The notes under the pieces: generated by a model
The model's input: the letters and a program-made list of their open reading frames with translations, nothing else
What the model was told of the DNA's origin: nothing
Databases searched by the model: none
Assembly: GCA_900767385.1 (NCBI GenBank)
Contig: CAAFYY010000113.1
Coordinates: forward strand, 1-64,000
Source of the DNA: Bacteroidales bacterium
GTDB lineage: Bacteria; Bacteroidota; Bacteroidia; Bacteroidales; Paludibacteraceae
DNA: 64,000 bases
Direction of reading: 5' to 3'
In this document: piece by piece, positions 16,413-24,757 of the stretch
Numbering within the stretch: position 1 is the first letter of the stretch
Layout of the letters: the number at the start of each line of letters is the position of its first letter
Made by a program: the position numbers and the translations under genes

Positions 16413-17330
16413 TTATTTGTTGAGGCAGGCAAGAATGCCCTCTTTATCACGTTCTATCTGTGCCTTAAGTTCCTCCAACGAGTTGAATTTCTGTTCGTCG
16501 CGAATCTTGTCGACAAACTCCAGCTCGATGGTTTCGTCGTAGAGGTCGCGGTTGAGTCCGAGGATATGCACCTCGATGCTCCGTTCGCGGTTGTTGAGTG
16601 TCGGGTTGTTGCCGATATTGAGCATGCCGGCAAAGCGCTCGCCGCCAATCATCACCCAGGCGGCATAGACGCCGTCGCAAGGAATCAGTTTCTCTGCTTC
16701 CACCACGATGTTGGCGGTTGGGAAGCCGAGGCTGCGGCCGATTTTTTGTCCGTGAACGACAGCACCTTTCACAACGTAATGGTAGCCGAGCAGTTCGTTG
16801 GCGTGTGCCACGTTGCCGTTGGCGAGGGTCTTGCGAATCATCGAGGAGCTGACGGTGTCGTTGCCGACGTCCTGACGCTCTCCGCGAATCACGCGGATGC
16901 CGAGTTCCTTACCCGAACGGCTGTAGTCGTCGAAGCCGTGACTGCGGTCGCTGCCGAAGTGGTGGTCGTAGCCGATGATGAGTGTCTCAACGTGGAACTT
17001 CTCCTTCAGCCATTGCATGAACTCCTTGGAAGTGAGGTGTGCCAGTTCGCCGTTGAACTCCAGCATCAGACAGTGGTCCAGGGGCAGTTTGCCCAGTCGG
17101 GCGGCCTTCTCGCTGTGGGTGTTGAGTAAGAAGAAATCCTCTTCGGGATGGAAGAAGTGCTTCGGATGGTTGGCAAAAGTGATGGCCATGCTCTGCTGGT
17201 TGAGTGCTTTGGCTGCGCCGGTGAGCTGACCAATCAAGGCTTGATGGCCGTGGTGTACGCCGTCGAAGAATCCGATGGTGGCACACTGGGGCAGAGTAGG
17301 GCGTGGACTATTGCTATTCAGTATCTTCAT
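16413..17330 (-). CDS. ribF: Bifunctional riboflavin kinase / FAD synthetase
   Basis: RibF phosphorylates riboflavin to FMN and adenylylates FMN to FAD. The 305-residue product has the N-terminal nucleotidyltransferase motif GFFDGVHHGHQAL, the SSMIRK segment near the middle and the C-terminal kinase motif GRSLGFPTANI. The frame is open far upstream of the ATG at 17330, but that extension lies inside the MFS gene and is unlike the family. The start overlaps the stop of the MFS gene by 4 bases, so translation is probably coupled. Confidence 0.96.
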   Translation of the reverse strand: MKILNSNSPRPTLPQCATIGFFDGVHHGHQALIGQLTGAAKALNQQSMAITFANHPKHFFHPEEDFFLLNTHSEKAARLGKLPLDHCLMLEFNGELAHLTSKEFMQWLKEKFHVETLIIGYDHHFGSDRSHGFDDYSRSGKELGIRVIRGERQDVGNDTVSSSMIRKTLANGNVAHANELLGYHYVVKGAVVHGQKIGRSLGFPTANIVVEAEKLIPCDGVYAAWVMIGGERFAGMLNIGNNPTLNNRERSIEVHILGLNRDLYDETIELEFVDKIRDEQKFNSLEELKAQIERDKEGILACLNK

Positions 17331-18706
17331 TGTTGTTCGTTGGTTGAGTTGAGGTCTTTCTTGGCGGTCACGCGGGCGAAGATCAGGAGGGCGAAGGCCG
17401 AGATGAGTCCGATGGCAGCGAAGCAGAACCAGATGTAGTGGGCGTGGCAGCTGGCGGCTGCCCATTCCTCATGGGTAGCGAAGTTGGCGGGGTCGGGGCA
17501 GAACTTCGTCAGTAGGATGCCCGACAGTCCGAAGCCGAGGATTGACGACAGGAACGAGTCGAGGTTGCTGAAACCGAGGTAAAGCGCCTCCTGACCCTTG
17601 GGAGCCTGAAGGGAGAAATACTCCAGATAGCGTGGTGAGATGAAACACTCTGCCAGCGCCTGTATCATGATGCCCAGCACCAGCATAAGGGTGATAGGGT
17701 GAATGCCGAAGGGGAGGGTGGTGTGGATGAGGTTGCCGCAAGCCATCGTCATTGCCGACACAGGGATGAGGAACATGCCGATAGCCATGGAGATTGGGGC
17801 GGAGCGCTTCGCCATCAGACGGGTGATGACATTGACGCAGAGCACCACGAAGAGTGGGTTGACGTTGGCAATCCAGCCTGGCTTGGCGCTCTCGCCGGCC
17901 ATGCGAATCACGTATTTAGGCATCGTGGCGTAGAGTTGCTGCTGAACCATCCAGAAACCGGTTACGATGAGGATGAGAATCATCAGCCGGCGGTTGCAGC
18001 ACACCTTGATCAGACCTTGCCATACCTCTCGTGCGCTCTTGTTGTCGCCAACGGCATGGGCGGAGCGGTAGAAGAAATAGATGGCGAGCATGGCGCCCAG
18101 ACAGAGCAGTGCGGAGAAGAAGTTGATGAACAGATAGGCTCTCTCGCCGATGACGTTACGGAGCGGATCGATGATTGACTTGCCTGAGAACGAGCCGATA
18201 TTCACCAGCATATAGTAGATGGAATAGCCGCGAGCGCGGTTTTCCGTTGTCGTCTCACGCGCCACCGAGGCGGAGATGATGCTCTTGATGAACGAGCCGC
18301 CCACCATGATGATCACCATGATTGGGAGCACCATCCAGCGGACATTGTTTTGTTCCAACCCACTGAAGACAGTCTTATGTCCATAGGTCACCAACCCTTC
18401 CTGTTGGAGCAAAAGCGGGAAAAGAGCCATGAGGAGATATCCGATGGCGAGTAGAAGGAACGCCACGATGAGTGAGCGTCGGTAGCCAATCTTGTCGGCA
18501 TAGGCACCCGTAAACATCGGGAGGAAATAGAGTCCGGCGGAGAAGATGCCGGAGATCATTGAAGCCTGAATATCGTTGAATCCCAGAGTATTGGAGAGAT
18601 AGAGCGTGATGACAACGAACATAGCGTAGAAAGCCATGCGTTCGAGCGTCTCGCTCACGTTAGCGGTCCAGAAAGCCCTGGAGAATTTGGTTTTTGCAGT
18701 GTCCAT
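17327..18706 (-). CDS. MFS transporter, POT/PTR-like (putative peptide transporter)
   Basis: The 459-residue membrane protein has about 12 to 14 helices. The first-helix region (ERMAFYAMFVVITLYL), the DKIGYRRS loop between helices 2 and 3, and the RARGYSIYYMLVNIGSF segment resemble proton-dependent oligopeptide transporters, so di- or tripeptide uptake is the likely role. The substrate is inferred only from family resemblance. The neighbouring M3 peptidase lipoprotein would fit a peptide-use theme. The gene starts 23 bases after a promoter box carried by the repeat at 18729, and it overlaps ribF. Confidence 0.85.
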   Translation of the reverse strand: MDTAKTKFSRAFWTANVSETLERMAFYAMFVVITLYLSNTLGFNDIQASMISGIFSAGLYFLPMFTGAYADKIGYRRSLIVAFLLLAIGYLLMALFPLLLQQEGLVTYGHKTVFSGLEQNNVRWMVLPIMVIIMVGGSFIKSIISASVARETTTENRARGYSIYYMLVNIGSFSGKSIIDPLRNVIGERAYLFINFFSALLCLGAMLAIYFFYRSAHAVGDNKSAREVWQGLIKVCCNRRLMILILIVTGFWMVQQQLYATMPKYVIRMAGESAKPGWIANVNPLFVVLCVNVITRLMAKRSAPISMAIGMFLIPVSAMTMACGNLIHTTLPFGIHPITLMLVLGIMIQALAECFISPRYLEYFSLQAPKGQEALYLGFSNLDSFLSSILGFGLSGILLTKFCPDPANFATHEEWAAASCHAHYIWFCFAAIGLISAFALLIFARVTAKKDLNSTNEQQ

Positions 18707-18728
18707 TTTACCTACTATAAATAGAGTG

Positions 18729-18736
18729 CAAAGTTA
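18729..18736 (-). promoter_or_regulatory. -7 box for the MFS-ribF operon, inside repeat copy A
   Basis: The reverse strand reads TAACTTTG followed by CAC, 23 bases before the MFS start codon. The box is part of the repeat, so the repeat appears to supply the promoter. Confidence 0.65.
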
Positions 18737-18797
18737 GTGCAAACCGAGCGCAATACAAAAAGAAACGCAGTTTATTTTTGTATTGCCGAGGTGCCGC
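18729..18797. repeat. Promoter-bearing repeat, copy A
   Basis: Copy A of a roughly 69-base element begins CAAAGTTAGTGCAAACCGAG and ends CCGAGGTGCCGCC. Its core is an 11-base-pair inverted repeat, CAATACAAAAA at 18751-18761 against TTTTTGTATTG at 18775-18785. Read on the reverse strand, its outer end is the promoter box TAACTTTG directly upstream of the MFS gene. Copy B follows with a period of 79 bases, and a diverged copy lies at 63867. Confidence 0.85.
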
Positions 18798-18807
18798 CTA
18801 AGTTGTT

Positions 18808-18877
18808 GAAAGTTAGCGCAAACCGAGCGCAATACAAAAAAGAAACGCAGTTTATTTTTTTATTGCCGAGGTGCCGC
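18808..18877. repeat. Promoter-bearing repeat, copy B (tandem)
   Basis: Copy B is almost identical to copy A over its whole length. Differences include an extra A in the first arm, a missing G in the second arm (weakening the inverted repeat), and the box degraded to GAAAGTTA. It lies farther from any gene than copy A, which fits a copy not kept as a promoter. Confidence 0.85.
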
Positions 18878-18879
18878 TG

Positions 18880-19370
18880 GGTTGGCTTATCATTGGCGCT
18901 ACTCTCCCTTGGAGTAAGCAAATGCGAATCGGCTGCAGCGGAAAAACGAAACCGACTTAAAAGCTGCCAATTGCCGCAACGCAGTCTCCAAATCGAAACA
19001 CTCGTCTGCCATTTGGCATCCGTCTCGGCAGAAAACCAAACAGTCAGAATCCGTTCGCCATCTCTCCGTTTTATAGGAAAAAAACTCCCGTCCTTTTGGC
19101 GCCAAAGCGTTGTCTTTGCCTACTACCAGACTCCGATTCGCTGTCGCCGCGGCTCTTTGCCGACTGGTTGTCGCCGTTGCTCCGCTCCTCTTGGCGGAAT
19201 CGGCAAACCCTCAACCATTTGGCATCGCGATGTAAGCCAATAAAAATCTTTTATGTGAGATGAAAATCCCGATGAAAAGGTCGATTTTTTGAGGTAGAGG
19301 GAGAAAAAAATGACCTACTTTCGCAAGCGGGTCATCCGTAATTATGAAAAATTCAAAAACAATTTTTTTA
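18880..19370. other. Non-coding spacer between repeats and tRNA genes
   Basis: About 490 bases hold no convincing gene. A forward frame (18737-19243) and a reverse frame (18899-19105) are open but Cys/Arg/Ser-rich, without a start context or recognisable domain; the forward one also runs through both repeat copies. The segment near 19300-19330 has a small hairpin (GACC...GGGTC). The last 30 bases are A/T-rich and probably terminate the tRNA transcript. Confidence 0.5.
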
Positions 19371-19373
19371 GTG

Positions 19374-19446
19374 TCGGAGTTAGGCGACTCGAACGCCCGA
19401 CCTCTACGTCCCGAACGTAGCGCGCTACCAACTGCGCTAAACTCCG
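19374..19446 (-). tRNA. tRNA-Pro, anticodon CGG
   Basis: The reverse strand folds into a complete cloverleaf: acceptor CGGAGTT/AACTCCG with discriminator A, T8-A9, D-arm GCGC...GCGC, anticodon stem CTACG/CGTAG with loop TTCGGGA (anticodon CGG), and a T-arm with TTCGAGT. CCA is not encoded. It is downstream of the second tRNA-Pro in the same direction. Confidence 0.95.
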
Positions 19447-19462
19447 GATTGGGGAAATCTTG

Positions 19463-19537
19463 TCGGGATGACTGGATTCGAACCAGCGACCACTCGCCCC
19501 CCAGACGAGTACTCTAACCGGGCTGAGCTACATCCCG
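19463..19537 (-). tRNA. tRNA-Pro, anticodon GGG
   Basis: The reverse strand gives acceptor CGGGATG/CATCCCG with discriminator A, T8-A9, D-arm GCTC...GAGT, anticodon stem CTCGT/GCGAG (one G-T pair) with loop CTGGGGG (anticodon GGG), and T-arm CTGG-TTCGAAT-CCAG. CCA is not encoded. It lies 16 bases upstream of the CGG isoacceptor; both probably come from one transcript. Confidence 0.95.
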
Positions 19538-19566
19538 AAAACAGAAACCTCTGTTTTTTCGAGGCG

Positions 19567-19574
19567 CAAAGGTA
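19567..19574 (-). promoter_or_regulatory. -7 box for the tRNA-Pro pair
   Basis: The reverse strand reads TACCTTTG, 30 bases before the 5' end of the first tRNA. Confidence 0.7.
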
Positions 19575-19680
19575 CAACTTTTTTCCGTTTCTTGGTAATA
19601 TGCACCGAAAAATATTCCCCCTCTCACACCCACCTCTTTGGCATATAAAATGCATGATTTTCTATGTCGCAAAAATATTG

Positions 19681-19688
19681 TATATTTG
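19681..19688 (+). promoter_or_regulatory. -7 box for the rsfS-ftsH operon
   Basis: TATATTTG followed by CACAC lies 87 bases before the rsfS start, giving a leader of roughly 80 bases. Confidence 0.7.
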
Positions 19689-19775
19689 CACACTTATATT
19701 GGGGAAACTCCCCGAACAACAGTAGGAAGTTAGAAATAGTTTGACATCCAACAATTTAAACATCATTGATAAAAA

Positions 19776-20135
19776 ATGAATAGCGAAGACAAACAACTGC
19801 TCTCCACCATAGTTGAGGGCATGCAAGAGAAAAAAGCGAAGAAAATCTCCGTGGTAGATATGTCGAAACTCGAGGCTCCATGCCGTTATTTCGTCATCTG
19901 CCAGGGCGAATCCAACACACAGGTATCGGCCATCGCCGACTCTGTCAGAGATGCCGTACGCACCAACCTCCGTCTCAAACCCTATGGTACCGACGGCTAC
20001 GACAACAGCCTTTGGATTGCCATGGACTACGGAATGGCAATTGTTCACGTGTTCCAACCAGAACCACGCGAGTTCTATGACCTCGAGCACCTCTGGGAAG
20101 ATGCTGAAATAACTCAAATTCCAGACCTTGACTAA
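19776..20135 (+). CDS. rsfS: Ribosome silencing factor
   Basis: RsfS binds ribosomal protein uL14 and blocks joining of the subunits when nutrients are short. The 119-residue product has the family length, with the VVDMSKLEAPCRYFVICQG strand and the C-terminal DYGMAIVHVFQPEPREFYDLEHLW signature. The cluster rsfS, ftsH, cdsA is a common Bacteroidota arrangement; ftsH follows after 9 bases. Confidence 0.95.
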   Translation: MNSEDKQLLSTIVEGMQEKKAKKISVVDMSKLEAPCRYFVICQGESNTQVSAIADSVRDAVRTNLRLKPYGTDGYDNSLWIAMDYGMAIVHVFQPEPREFYDLEHLWEDAEITQIPDLD

Positions 20136-20144
20136 CCGAAGACC

Positions 20145-22178
20145 ATGAACAGGAACAAAGACAACAAAAAATCATTCAAACCGAAGTTCAATTTCTATTG
20201 GATCTATCTGGCAATCATAGCCATCCTCATAGGTTCATTCTTCTTTGGCAGCCCTTCCACTACCTACAACGAAGTGCCTTACACCACCTTCATGGAGGGC
20301 GTCAGCGAGGGTTATGTGGAGTCAATCACTGTCAACCGCATCAAATTGGTGGCTGAGGCTACCATAGCACGAGAAGATGCTGAGGCTCTGACCGATAAGA
20401 CCATCGACGAGAGTGTAGGAAAGAAAGTGACCATGGTCACCCACATCCCAAGCGTCGATGAGTTCTCTGTCGACATCCGCACCCTCAGTGAGAAAAACGA
20501 AACCAACTACTTCAGCGAAATCAAGTACAAGGACGGACGCAACTGGGAGCAAATCCTCTTTTACATCTTCCCGTTGATGATGGTCCTGTTCTTCTTCTTC
20601 CTCATGCCACGCATGATGGGTGGTGGCGGTGGCGGCAACAACGTCTTCTCCGTCGGCAAATCGCGTGCTCAGGTGTTCGACAAGGACAACAAAGACAAGG
20701 TGACATTCAAAGATGTAGCCGGTCTTGAGGGTGCGAAGGAAGAGGTTGAAGAAATCGTTGAATTCCTCAAAAACCCAGAAAAATTCACCAAACTCGGCGG
20801 TAAGATTCCTAAGGGCGCCTTGCTCGTAGGCCCTCCGGGAACTGGTAAGACCCTGTTGGCTAAGGCCGTTGCCGGCGAGGCCAACGTACCGTTCTTCTCT
20901 TTGTCGGGCTCCGACTTCGTGGAGATGTTCGTTGGTGTGGGTGCAAGCCGCGTTCGCGACCTCTTCCGTCAAGCCAAGGAAGCCAAGCCATGCATCATCT
21001 TCATCGACGAGATTGATGCCGTGGGACGCGCCCGTGGTAAAAATGCTGGCTTCAGTTCCAACGACGAACGCGAGAACACCCTCAACCAGTTGCTCACCGA
21101 GATGGACGGCTTCGGCACCAACAGCGGCGTCATCGTACTCGCTGCCACCAACCGCGCCGATATCCTCGACAAAGCATTGCTCCGCGCTGGCCGTTTCGAC
21201 CGCCAGATTCATGTGGAACTCCCTGATATGAACGAACGTAAGGCCATCTTCAACGTACACCTCCGTCCGCTGAAGCTAGACCCATCCGTCGACATCGACC
21301 TCCTCTCACGCCAAACCCCAGGTTTCTCTGGCGCCGACATCGCCAACGTCTGCAATGAGGCAGCCCTTACCGCAGCACGCAAAAACCACGACATGGTGGA
21401 GAAACAAGATTTCCTCGACGCTGTCGACCGCATCATCGGTGGTCTTGAGAAGAAAAACAAGATCATGACTGCTGAAGAGAAACGCTCTGTGGCTTTCCAC
21501 GAGGCTGGTCACGCTACCATCAGCTGGCTCCTCCGTTATGCCGATCCTTTGGTCAAAGTAACCATCGTGCCTCGTGGCATGGCATTGGGCGCAGCATGGT
21601 ATCTCCCTGAGGAACGACAGTTCACCACCAAGGAGCATATCCTCGACGAGGTCTGCGCTTTGCTGGGCGGCCGCGCTTCAGAAGAGATCTTCTTCAACAC
21701 CGCCTCCACCGGCGCACTCAACGACCTCGAGCGTGCAACGAAGAAAGTCTATGCCATGGTGGCCTACTACGGCATGAGCGACAAGTTGCAAAACCTCTCT
21801 TACTACGACTCTACCGACTCCAACTACGGATTCTCAAAGCCTTACAGCGACGATACCGCCCAACTCATCGACAACGAGTCGAAGGACCTCATCAACGAGC
21901 AGTTTACCCGTGCCCTCCAGATTCTCCGCGAACACGAGGATCAGGTGCGTCAGATAGCTCAGATTCTCATTGACAAAGAGGTGCTCTTCTCCGACGACGT
22001 GAAGGCGATACTCGGCGAACGTCCTTGGAAGAGCCGTGCCGAAGAGTTGCTGGAAGACAAACAGAAGAAAGAAGGCAAGGCTGCCGAAGAGGCTGCCGAG
22101 CAGTCTGCTGAACCACAACCTGCAGAGGCTGAGGAGCAGCCAAAGGCTGACGAGACGCCTTCCGAAACCAACGAATAA
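20145..22178 (+). CDS. ftsH: ATP-dependent zinc metalloprotease
   Basis: FtsH degrades membrane and cytoplasmic proteins using ATP. The 677-residue product has two N-terminal membrane helices (about residues 18-40 and 138-160) enclosing a periplasmic domain, then the AAA domain with Walker A GPPGTGKT, Walker [10 protein letters not shown] and the second region of homology ([19 protein letters not shown]). The zinc motif is HEAGH. The C-terminal tail is rich in Glu/Ala/Lys/Gln, as often in Bacteroidota. It is the second gene of the rsfS operon. Confidence 0.98.
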   Translation: MNRNKDNKKSFKPKFNFYWIYLAIIAILIGSFFFGSPSTTYNEVPYTTFMEGVSEGYVESITVNRIKLVAEATIAREDAEALTDKTIDESVGKKVTMVTHIPSVDEFSVDIRTLSEKNETNYFSEIKYKDGRNWEQILFYIFPLMMVLFFFFLMPRMMGGGGGGNNVFSVGKSRAQVFDKDNKDKVTFKDVAGLEGAKEEVEEIVEFLKNPEKFTKLGGKIPKGALLVGPPGTGKTLLAKAVAGEANVPFFSLSGSDFVEMFVGVGASRVRDLFRQAKEAKPCIIFIDEIDAVGRARGKNAGFSSNDERENTLNQLLTEMDGFGTNSGVIVLAATNRADILDKALLRAGRFDRQIHVELPDMNERKAIFNVHLRPLKLDPSVDIDLLSRQTPGFSGADIANVCNEAALTAARKNHDMVEKQDFLDAVDRIIGGLEKKNKIMTAEEKRSVAFHEAGHATISWLLRYADPLVKVTIVPRGMALGAAWYLPEERQFTTKEHILDEVCALLGGRASEEIFFNTASTGALNDLERATKKVYAMVAYYGMSDKLQNLSYYDSTDSNYGFSKPYSDDTAQLIDNESKDLINEQFTRALQILREHEDQVRQIAQILIDKEVLFSDDVKAILGERPWKSRAEELLEDKQKKEGKAAEEAAEQSAEPQPAEAEEQPKADETPSETNE

Positions 22179-22201
22179 CACTCAAAAACGGAAAGAAGAA
22201 T

Positions 22202-23050
22202 ATGGCTCTATCGAAAAATCTGGTTCAACGCACGATCTTCGGTGCCCTACTGGTGGCCTTCATCGTGACTTGCGTCCTGTGGTGCCCCCAGTCGTTCTTC
22301 GCCTTGGTGGCTATCGTGATGGCTGGCTCAATGATTGAGTTCAACCATCTCACCTCGAAAGGGGAGAAGCATCTGATTTTCGATGGGGCACTCTTCTGTG
22401 CCGTCTTGCTCTTCGTGGCAGTCAAGAACTTCGTGCTGACCGACTCCAACGTGATGAATCAGGTCAGCCCGATGTTTCTCTTTGCGTTCTATGGACTTGC
22501 CGTGATGCTCTTTGCCATCGCCCAACTCTTCCACAAGGGCGGCAATCCCATCGATCGCCTCGCCTATTTCGCTCTGAGCCAGCTCTGGATTGCACTCCCT
22601 TGCTGCCTGCTCTACTACCTTGAGTTTTTCAGCGGCTTCACTCCGTATATCACCCTCGCCTGCTTCCTCGCCATCTGGAGCAACGACACCTTTGCCTACT
22701 GCGCTGGCAGTCTGCTGGGCAAGCATAAAATGTTCGAACGCATCTCTCCAAAGAAGACATGGGAAGGCTTCGTGGGTGGTGCTGTAGGAGCGATGGCTGT
22801 CATCGGCATCTTCTCACATTTCGTCGACTCCACACTGCCGCTCTGGGTATGGTTGGGATTGGCTGTCGTGGTTGTTATCTTTGGCACCTTCGGCGACTTG
22901 CTTGAGAGCATGCTGAAACGTACCTTAGGTGTGAAAGACTCTGGCAACGTCATCCCCGGTCATGGTGGCATGCTCGACCGTTTCGACTCCATGCTCCTCG
23001 CCGTGCCTGCCGCTTGCATCTATCTTTATTTAGTCTCATTCTTTATCTAA
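22202..23050 (+). CDS. cdsA: Phosphatidate cytidylyltransferase
   Basis: CdsA forms CDP-diacylglycerol from phosphatidic acid and CTP, the branch point of phospholipid synthesis. The 282-residue product has about eight membrane helices and the C-terminal CDS signature, seen as SPKKTWEGFVGGA followed by FGDLLESMLKR and KDSGNVIPGHGGMLDRFDS. It lies 23 bases after ftsH and 7 bases before psd, so two steps of phosphatidylethanolamine synthesis are adjacent. Confidence 0.97.
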   Translation: MALSKNLVQRTIFGALLVAFIVTCVLWCPQSFFALVAIVMAGSMIEFNHLTSKGEKHLIFDGALFCAVLLFVAVKNFVLTDSNVMNQVSPMFLFAFYGLAVMLFAIAQLFHKGGNPIDRLAYFALSQLWIALPCCLLYYLEFFSGFTPYITLACFLAIWSNDTFAYCAGSLLGKHKMFERISPKKTWEGFVGGAVGAMAVIGIFSHFVDSTLPLWVWLGLAVVVVIFGTFGDLLESMLKRTLGVKDSGNVIPGHGGMLDRFDSMLLAVPAACIYLYLVSFFI

Positions 23051-23057
23051 ACATATT

Positions 23058-23768
23058 ATGGCAAAACCTCATCATCGTCGCCGCCGTCGTACCAATAAAG
23101 TGATTCGCATCCACAAGGAAGGCTATTTCATTCTGGCCAGCGTCTTCATCTTTCTGGCGATCTTGAATCTCGTGCTGTTCTATTTCGGACTTGACCACCG
23201 TGTTTGTTTGGTCAATCTGATTATCTCAGTAGCAGCCTTTATGTTCTTCCTCTACTTCTTCAGAAACCCGTTCCGTAGTATCACCATCAGCGACGACTCG
23301 CTGCTCGTGTCGCCTGCCGATGGCAAAGTTGTGGCTATTGAGCCCGTTGAAGTTCAGGAGTATTTCGGTGGCAAGAAGATGATGCAGGTCTCCGTCTTCA
23401 TGTCGGTCTTCTCGGTGCATGCCAACTGGTATCCGCTGAACGGCACGGTGAAGCATTCACGCCATCAGGACGGCCGTCACATGGCTGCCTATCTGCCGAA
23501 GTCGAGCAGTGAGAACGAGAAGTCGTTTGTGGTCATTGAGTCGAAGAACGGCAAGGAGATTATGCTGAGTCAGATTGCGGGTGCTTTGGCTCGCCGCATC
23601 GTGACTTATGCTGCCGTGGGCCATCCGGCTGTGCTCAACGAGCATCTGGGCTTCATCAAGTTCGGCTCACGTGTGGATATTTTCCTTCCGATGGATTCGA
23701 CCATCTATGTGCAGATGGGCGAGCATGTGGAGGGCAACCAGACTATCATTGCGCGATTGGCTGATTAA
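23058..23768 (+). CDS. psd: Phosphatidylserine decarboxylase, short archaeal-type form
   Basis: Psd decarboxylates phosphatidylserine to phosphatidylethanolamine. The 236-residue proenzyme has a basic N-terminus, two membrane helices (about 25-65), LLVSPADGKV, the SVFMSVFSVHANW strand and the C-terminal self-cleavage site in IKFGSRVD, where the Gly-Ser bond yields the pyruvoyl-serine alpha chain. This GS motif and short length match the compact form of the enzyme rather than the E. coli LGST type. A phosphatidylserine synthase gene is not present in the window. Confidence 0.95.
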   Translation: MAKPHHRRRRRTNKVIRIHKEGYFILASVFIFLAILNLVLFYFGLDHRVCLVNLIISVAAFMFFLYFFRNPFRSITISDDSLLVSPADGKVVAIEPVEVQEYFGGKKMMQVSVFMSVFSVHANWYPLNGTVKHSRHQDGRHMAAYLPKSSSENEKSFVVIESKNGKEIMLSQIAGALARRIVTYAAVGHPAVLNEHLGFIKFGSRVDIFLPMDSTIYVQMGEHVEGNQTIIARLAD

Positions 23769-23771
23769 ACG

Positions 23772-24638
23772 ATGAATGGGATGAAGAGAGAGATTCCTTT
23801 GATTGCGTCGGTGCTCATCGTTACGGCGATGGTGCTGCTGTGCGTCATTGTTTTCCAGGTCGTATTGTTGGCTTTCTCCGGTCCTGCGGTAGGCCTCACG
23901 CGCTTCTCGCTGCTGTTGCTGCAGACGTTGCAGCAGGTGGCGATGGTGGTTGGCGTGGTGCTTTCGTCACTGGTCTTGCGTGAGAAGATGAAGCCAGCGC
24001 TGCTTCTCAACAAACCAAACAACTGGACATCCAACCTCTTGGCTGTGCTGATGATGATGCTCTTCATCCCAGTGATGAACTGCATGGAGGCATACGGCGA
24101 GATGTTCCGGCTGCCAGCGTTTATGCATGGTGTTGAGGAGTTGCTCCGTACGATGGAAGAGGCAGCGAGACAGACCCTTGAGACCATGCTTGCCGCATCC
24201 AACTTCGGCGGACTCGTCATCAATCTCCTTGTCATCGCCCTTGGTGCAGCTCTCAGCGAAGAGGTCATCTTCCGTGGCATCCTCCTACATCTGTTCCGTA
24301 AACACTGGTCACTCCATGTCGCCATCTGGGTCTCAGCCATCCTTTTCTCAGCCATCCACTTCCAGATCTATGGCTTTATCCCACGCATGCTAATGGGTGC
24401 CCTCTTCGGCTATCTTGCTGTCTGGAGCGGTTCGCTGTTGCTCCCTATCGTAGCCCATTTCACCAACAACGCTTGTGTCGTTGTTGCAGAGTATGCCCTT
24501 GGAGAAGACACCGATACGACTTTCTCCGAACCGTTTATGGGCGAATACTGGTGGGTGATGGTATTGACCACCTTGGCTGCCTTGTTCGTGCTCTCTTACA
24601 TCAAGCGCTTGAACACAAAGCACCCTAAAGAAGATTAA
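23772..24638 (+). CDS. CPBP-family intramembrane metalloprotease
   Basis: This 288-residue protein has about seven or eight membrane helices and the Abi/CAAX-protease motifs: EEVIFRGIL (paired Glu and Arg), FSAIHFQIYGF with a conserved His, and HFTNNACVV with a second His. Bacterial members are thought to be glutamic-type or metal-dependent intramembrane proteases, often of unknown substrate; some confer bacteriocin immunity. It begins 3 bases after psd and is probably the last gene of the rsfS operon. No clear terminator separates it from the next promoter. Confidence 0.88.
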   Translation: MNGMKREIPLIASVLIVTAMVLLCVIVFQVVLLAFSGPAVGLTRFSLLLLQTLQQVAMVVGVVLSSLVLREKMKPALLLNKPNNWTSNLLAVLMMMLFIPVMNCMEAYGEMFRLPAFMHGVEELLRTMEEAARQTLETMLAASNFGGLVINLLVIALGAALSEEVIFRGILLHLFRKHWSLHVAIWVSAILFSAIHFQIYGFIPRMLMGALFGYLAVWSGSLLLPIVAHFTNNACVVVAEYALGEDTDTTFSEPFMGEYWWVMVLTTLAALFVLSYIKRLNTKHPKED

Positions 24639-24656
24639 ATATTCATAAATATTGTG

Positions 24657-24664
24657 TACCTTTG
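24657..24664 (+). promoter_or_regulatory. -7 box for the OmpA-family gene
   Basis: TACCTTTG followed by CC lies 93 bases before the start codon, giving a leader of about 85 bases. Confidence 0.7.
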
Positions 24665-24757
24665 CCGCCAAGATGGAGACTCTTGTTCTTCGTCCACATA
24701 TTCTATCGCCTCTTTCTTGAATCAAAAACTAATAGATAATCTCTAAAAGTTCTAACT

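Noticed and set aside
18737..19243. A 168-codon forward open frame over the repeat copies
   Set aside because: It translates the two near-identical repeats and a Cys/Arg-rich spacer, has no promoter in that direction and resembles no protein.
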